NCBI RefSeq assembly: GCF_004216475.1
Contig: NZ_CP022303.1
Coordinates: forward strand, 3,596,001 to 3,660,000
Length of the DNA stretch: 64,000 bases
Source: Thalassococcus sp. S3
Lineage (GTDB): Bacteria; Pseudomonadota; Alphaproteobacteria; Rhodobacterales; Rhodobacteraceae
Direction: 5' to 3'
Positions 62,888 to 64,000 of the stretch are shown here, piece after piece. The stretch's first letter is position 1. Each line of letters opens with the position of its first letter. A program made the translations under genes and the position numbers. The notes below the pieces were generated by a model. That model was not told where the DNA came from. It did no database searches and saw only the letters and a list, made by a program, of their open reading frames with translations.

Positions 62888-63633
62888 CCCAACTTCCTGC
62901 CAGCACCGACAAGAAACTCGGCCTCGTCATCGACCTCGACACCTGCGTGGGCTGCCATGCCTGCGTGATCTCCTGCAAAGGCTGGAACACCGAAAACTAC
63001 GGCGCGCCGCTCTCCGATCAGGACCCTTATGGCGGCGACCCGACCGGCACCTTCCTCAACCGCGTGCACAGCTATGAGGTGCAGCCGGAACAAGGCCCCG
63101 CACAGCTTATCCATTTCCCCAAATCCTGCCTGCATTGCGAGGATGCGCCCTGCGTCACGGTCTGCCCGACCGGCGCAAGCTACAAGCGCGTCGAGGACGG
63201 CATCGTGCTGGTCAACGAAAGCGACTGCATCGGTTGTGGCCTCTGCGCCTGGGCCTGCCCCTACGGCGCGCGGGAGATGGACGGGGCCGAGAAGGTGATG
63301 AAGAAATGCACCCTCTGCGTCGACCGGATCTATAACGAGAACCTGTCCGAGGAAGATCGGGAGCCTGCCTGCGTGCGCACCTGCCCCGCCGGCGCGCGCC
63401 ATTTCGGCGATCTAGGCGACCCGGGCAGTGCCGTCAGCCAGCTTGTCGCCGAACGCGGCGGCATGGACCTGATGCCCGAACAAGGCACCAAACCCGTTAA
63501 CAAGTACCTGCCGCCGCGGCCCAAGGACACGCTCGACACCGATATCGACGTTCTGGCCCCGCTGCTGCAGCCCGTCGCCGAAGAGCCCAAGGGCTTTCTT
63601 GGCTGGCTCGACAAGGCTCTGGAGAAGATCTGA
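62884..63633 (+). CDS. soeB: Sulfite dehydrogenase, iron-sulfur subunit SoeB
   Basis: A 249-residue four-cluster ferredoxin subunit of the DmsB class: CVGCHACVISCKGWN, CLHCEDAPCVTVCPTG, CIGCGLCAWACPYG and CTLCVDRIYNENLSEEDREP then ACVRTCPAGA give sixteen cysteines for four 4Fe-4S clusters. It conducts electrons from SoeA to the membrane. The start overlaps the LysE gene as ATGA. Confidence 0.92.
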   Translation: MTQLPASTDKKLGLVIDLDTCVGCHACVISCKGWNTENYGAPLSDQDPYGGDPTGTFLNRVHSYEVQPEQGPAQLIHFPKSCLHCEDAPCVTVCPTGASYKRVEDGIVLVNESDCIGCGLCAWACPYGAREMDGAEKVMKKCTLCVDRIYNENLSEEDREPACVRTCPAGARHFGDLGDPGSAVSQLVAERGGMDLMPEQGTKPVNKYLPPRPKDTLDTDIDVLAPLLQPVAEEPKGFLGWLDKALEKI

Positions 63634-64000
63634 ATGCATCCCGCCACGTCTGTTATCCTGTTCACGACCCTGTCGGGGCTGGGCTTCGGCCTGCTTTTCT
63701 GGCTGGGCCTTGGTTACCCCTCCGTCACCGGCTGGACCGCTTTCGCCTTCTTTGCCATCGCCTATCTGCTTGCCGTCGGCGGGCTCATGGCCTCCACCTT
63801 CCACCTCGGCCACCCCGAACGCGCGCTGAAGGCTTTCACCCAATGGAAATCAAGCTGGCTGAGCCGGGAAGCCTGGACCTCCGTCATCGCGCTTTTGCTT
63901 ATGGCCGGCTACGGGGCGGGCCTTGTCTTCTTCGGCGAACGCTGGGCGCTCCTCGGCACGCTCGGCGCGATCATGAGCCTCGTGACAGTCTTCACCACCT
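63634..64000 (+). CDS. soeC: Sulfite dehydrogenase, membrane anchor SoeC (partial)
   Basis: The first 122 codons of a DmsC-family anchor run off the window. MHPATSVILFTTLSGLGFGLLFWLGLG and WTAFAFFAIAYLLAVGGLMAS are helices, and the segment TFHLGHPERALKAFTQWKS is the conserved DmsC motif. The ATG follows the soeB stop by one base. Confidence 0.9.
   Translation, partial: MHPATSVILFTTLSGLGFGLLFWLGLGYPSVTGWTAFAFFAIAYLLAVGGLMASTFHLGHPERALKAFTQWKSSWLSREAWTSVIALLLMAGYGAGLVFFGERWALLGTLGAIMSLVTVFTT

Overview
The window is about 61-63% G+C. Gene content and order point to a marine alphaproteobacterium of the Rhodobacterales (roseobacter group): hisS-hisZ-hisG, xdhABC next to a BmpA-type nucleoside ABC transporter, taurine genes joined to soeABC, many FAD-dependent methylamine/amino-acid dehydrogenases, and ATGA-coupled operons. 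No plasmid or phage genes, insertion sequences or CRISPR arrays were seen. The species call is inference.

Region by region. 1-9.6 kb (minus strand apart from slyX): histidine biosynthesis entry enzyme HisZ/HisG with histidyl-tRNA synthetase, an enoyl-CoA hydratase-like protein, SlyX, a lipoprotein of unknown role and DnaE. 9.8-19.2 kb (plus): a purine operon, with xanthine dehydrogenase XdhAB, its maturation factor XdhC, then a nucleoside-type ABC importer (ATPase, two permeases, BmpA-like lipid-free binding protein) ending in a strong bidirectional terminator. 19.3-30.5 kb: CBS-domain protein, aldo/keto reductase with an FAD amine oxidase and a GH25 muramidase lipoprotein, a DMGDH/SarDH-type GcvT-fused dehydrogenase, D-lactate dehydrogenase, gamma-glutamyltransferase, a 2-hydroxyacid dehydrogenase and an SH3-domain protein. 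30.6-34 kb: a haloalkane dehalogenase of the DhlA type, a quinone reductase and a BON-MscS channel, then tRNA-Gln(TTG).

34-42.4 kb looks accessory. It holds a MerR regulator translationally coupled to a leaderless solute-binding-like protein; a three-gene minus-strand cassette (trypsin-like protease fused to a DNA/RNA non-specific endonuclease, a subtilase, and a 74-residue protein resembling a subtilisin propeptide/inhibitor); a membrane-anchored AraC regulator; and a serine hydrolase with RTX repeats. The protease-nuclease cassette is the best candidate for an undescribed system.

42.4-50.1 kb (minus): ugpBAEC glycerol-3-phosphate importer with a visible Pho-box-like array, then the tauABC taurine importer, whose permease carries an unusual periplasmic insert. 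50.4-64 kb: the taurine dissimilation regulon. Tpa converts taurine plus pyruvate to sulfoacetaldehyde and alanine, Xsc makes acetyl phosphate and sulfite, AckA makes acetate and ATP, SoeABC oxidises sulfite to sulfate in the cytoplasm, and the YeiH/TauZ-type membrane protein probably exports the sulfur anion. The MocR-type regulator TauR sits in the middle, and direct repeats of a CTGGACYTAA-like word spaced 22-23 bp lie in front of tauA, tpa, tauR and xsc.
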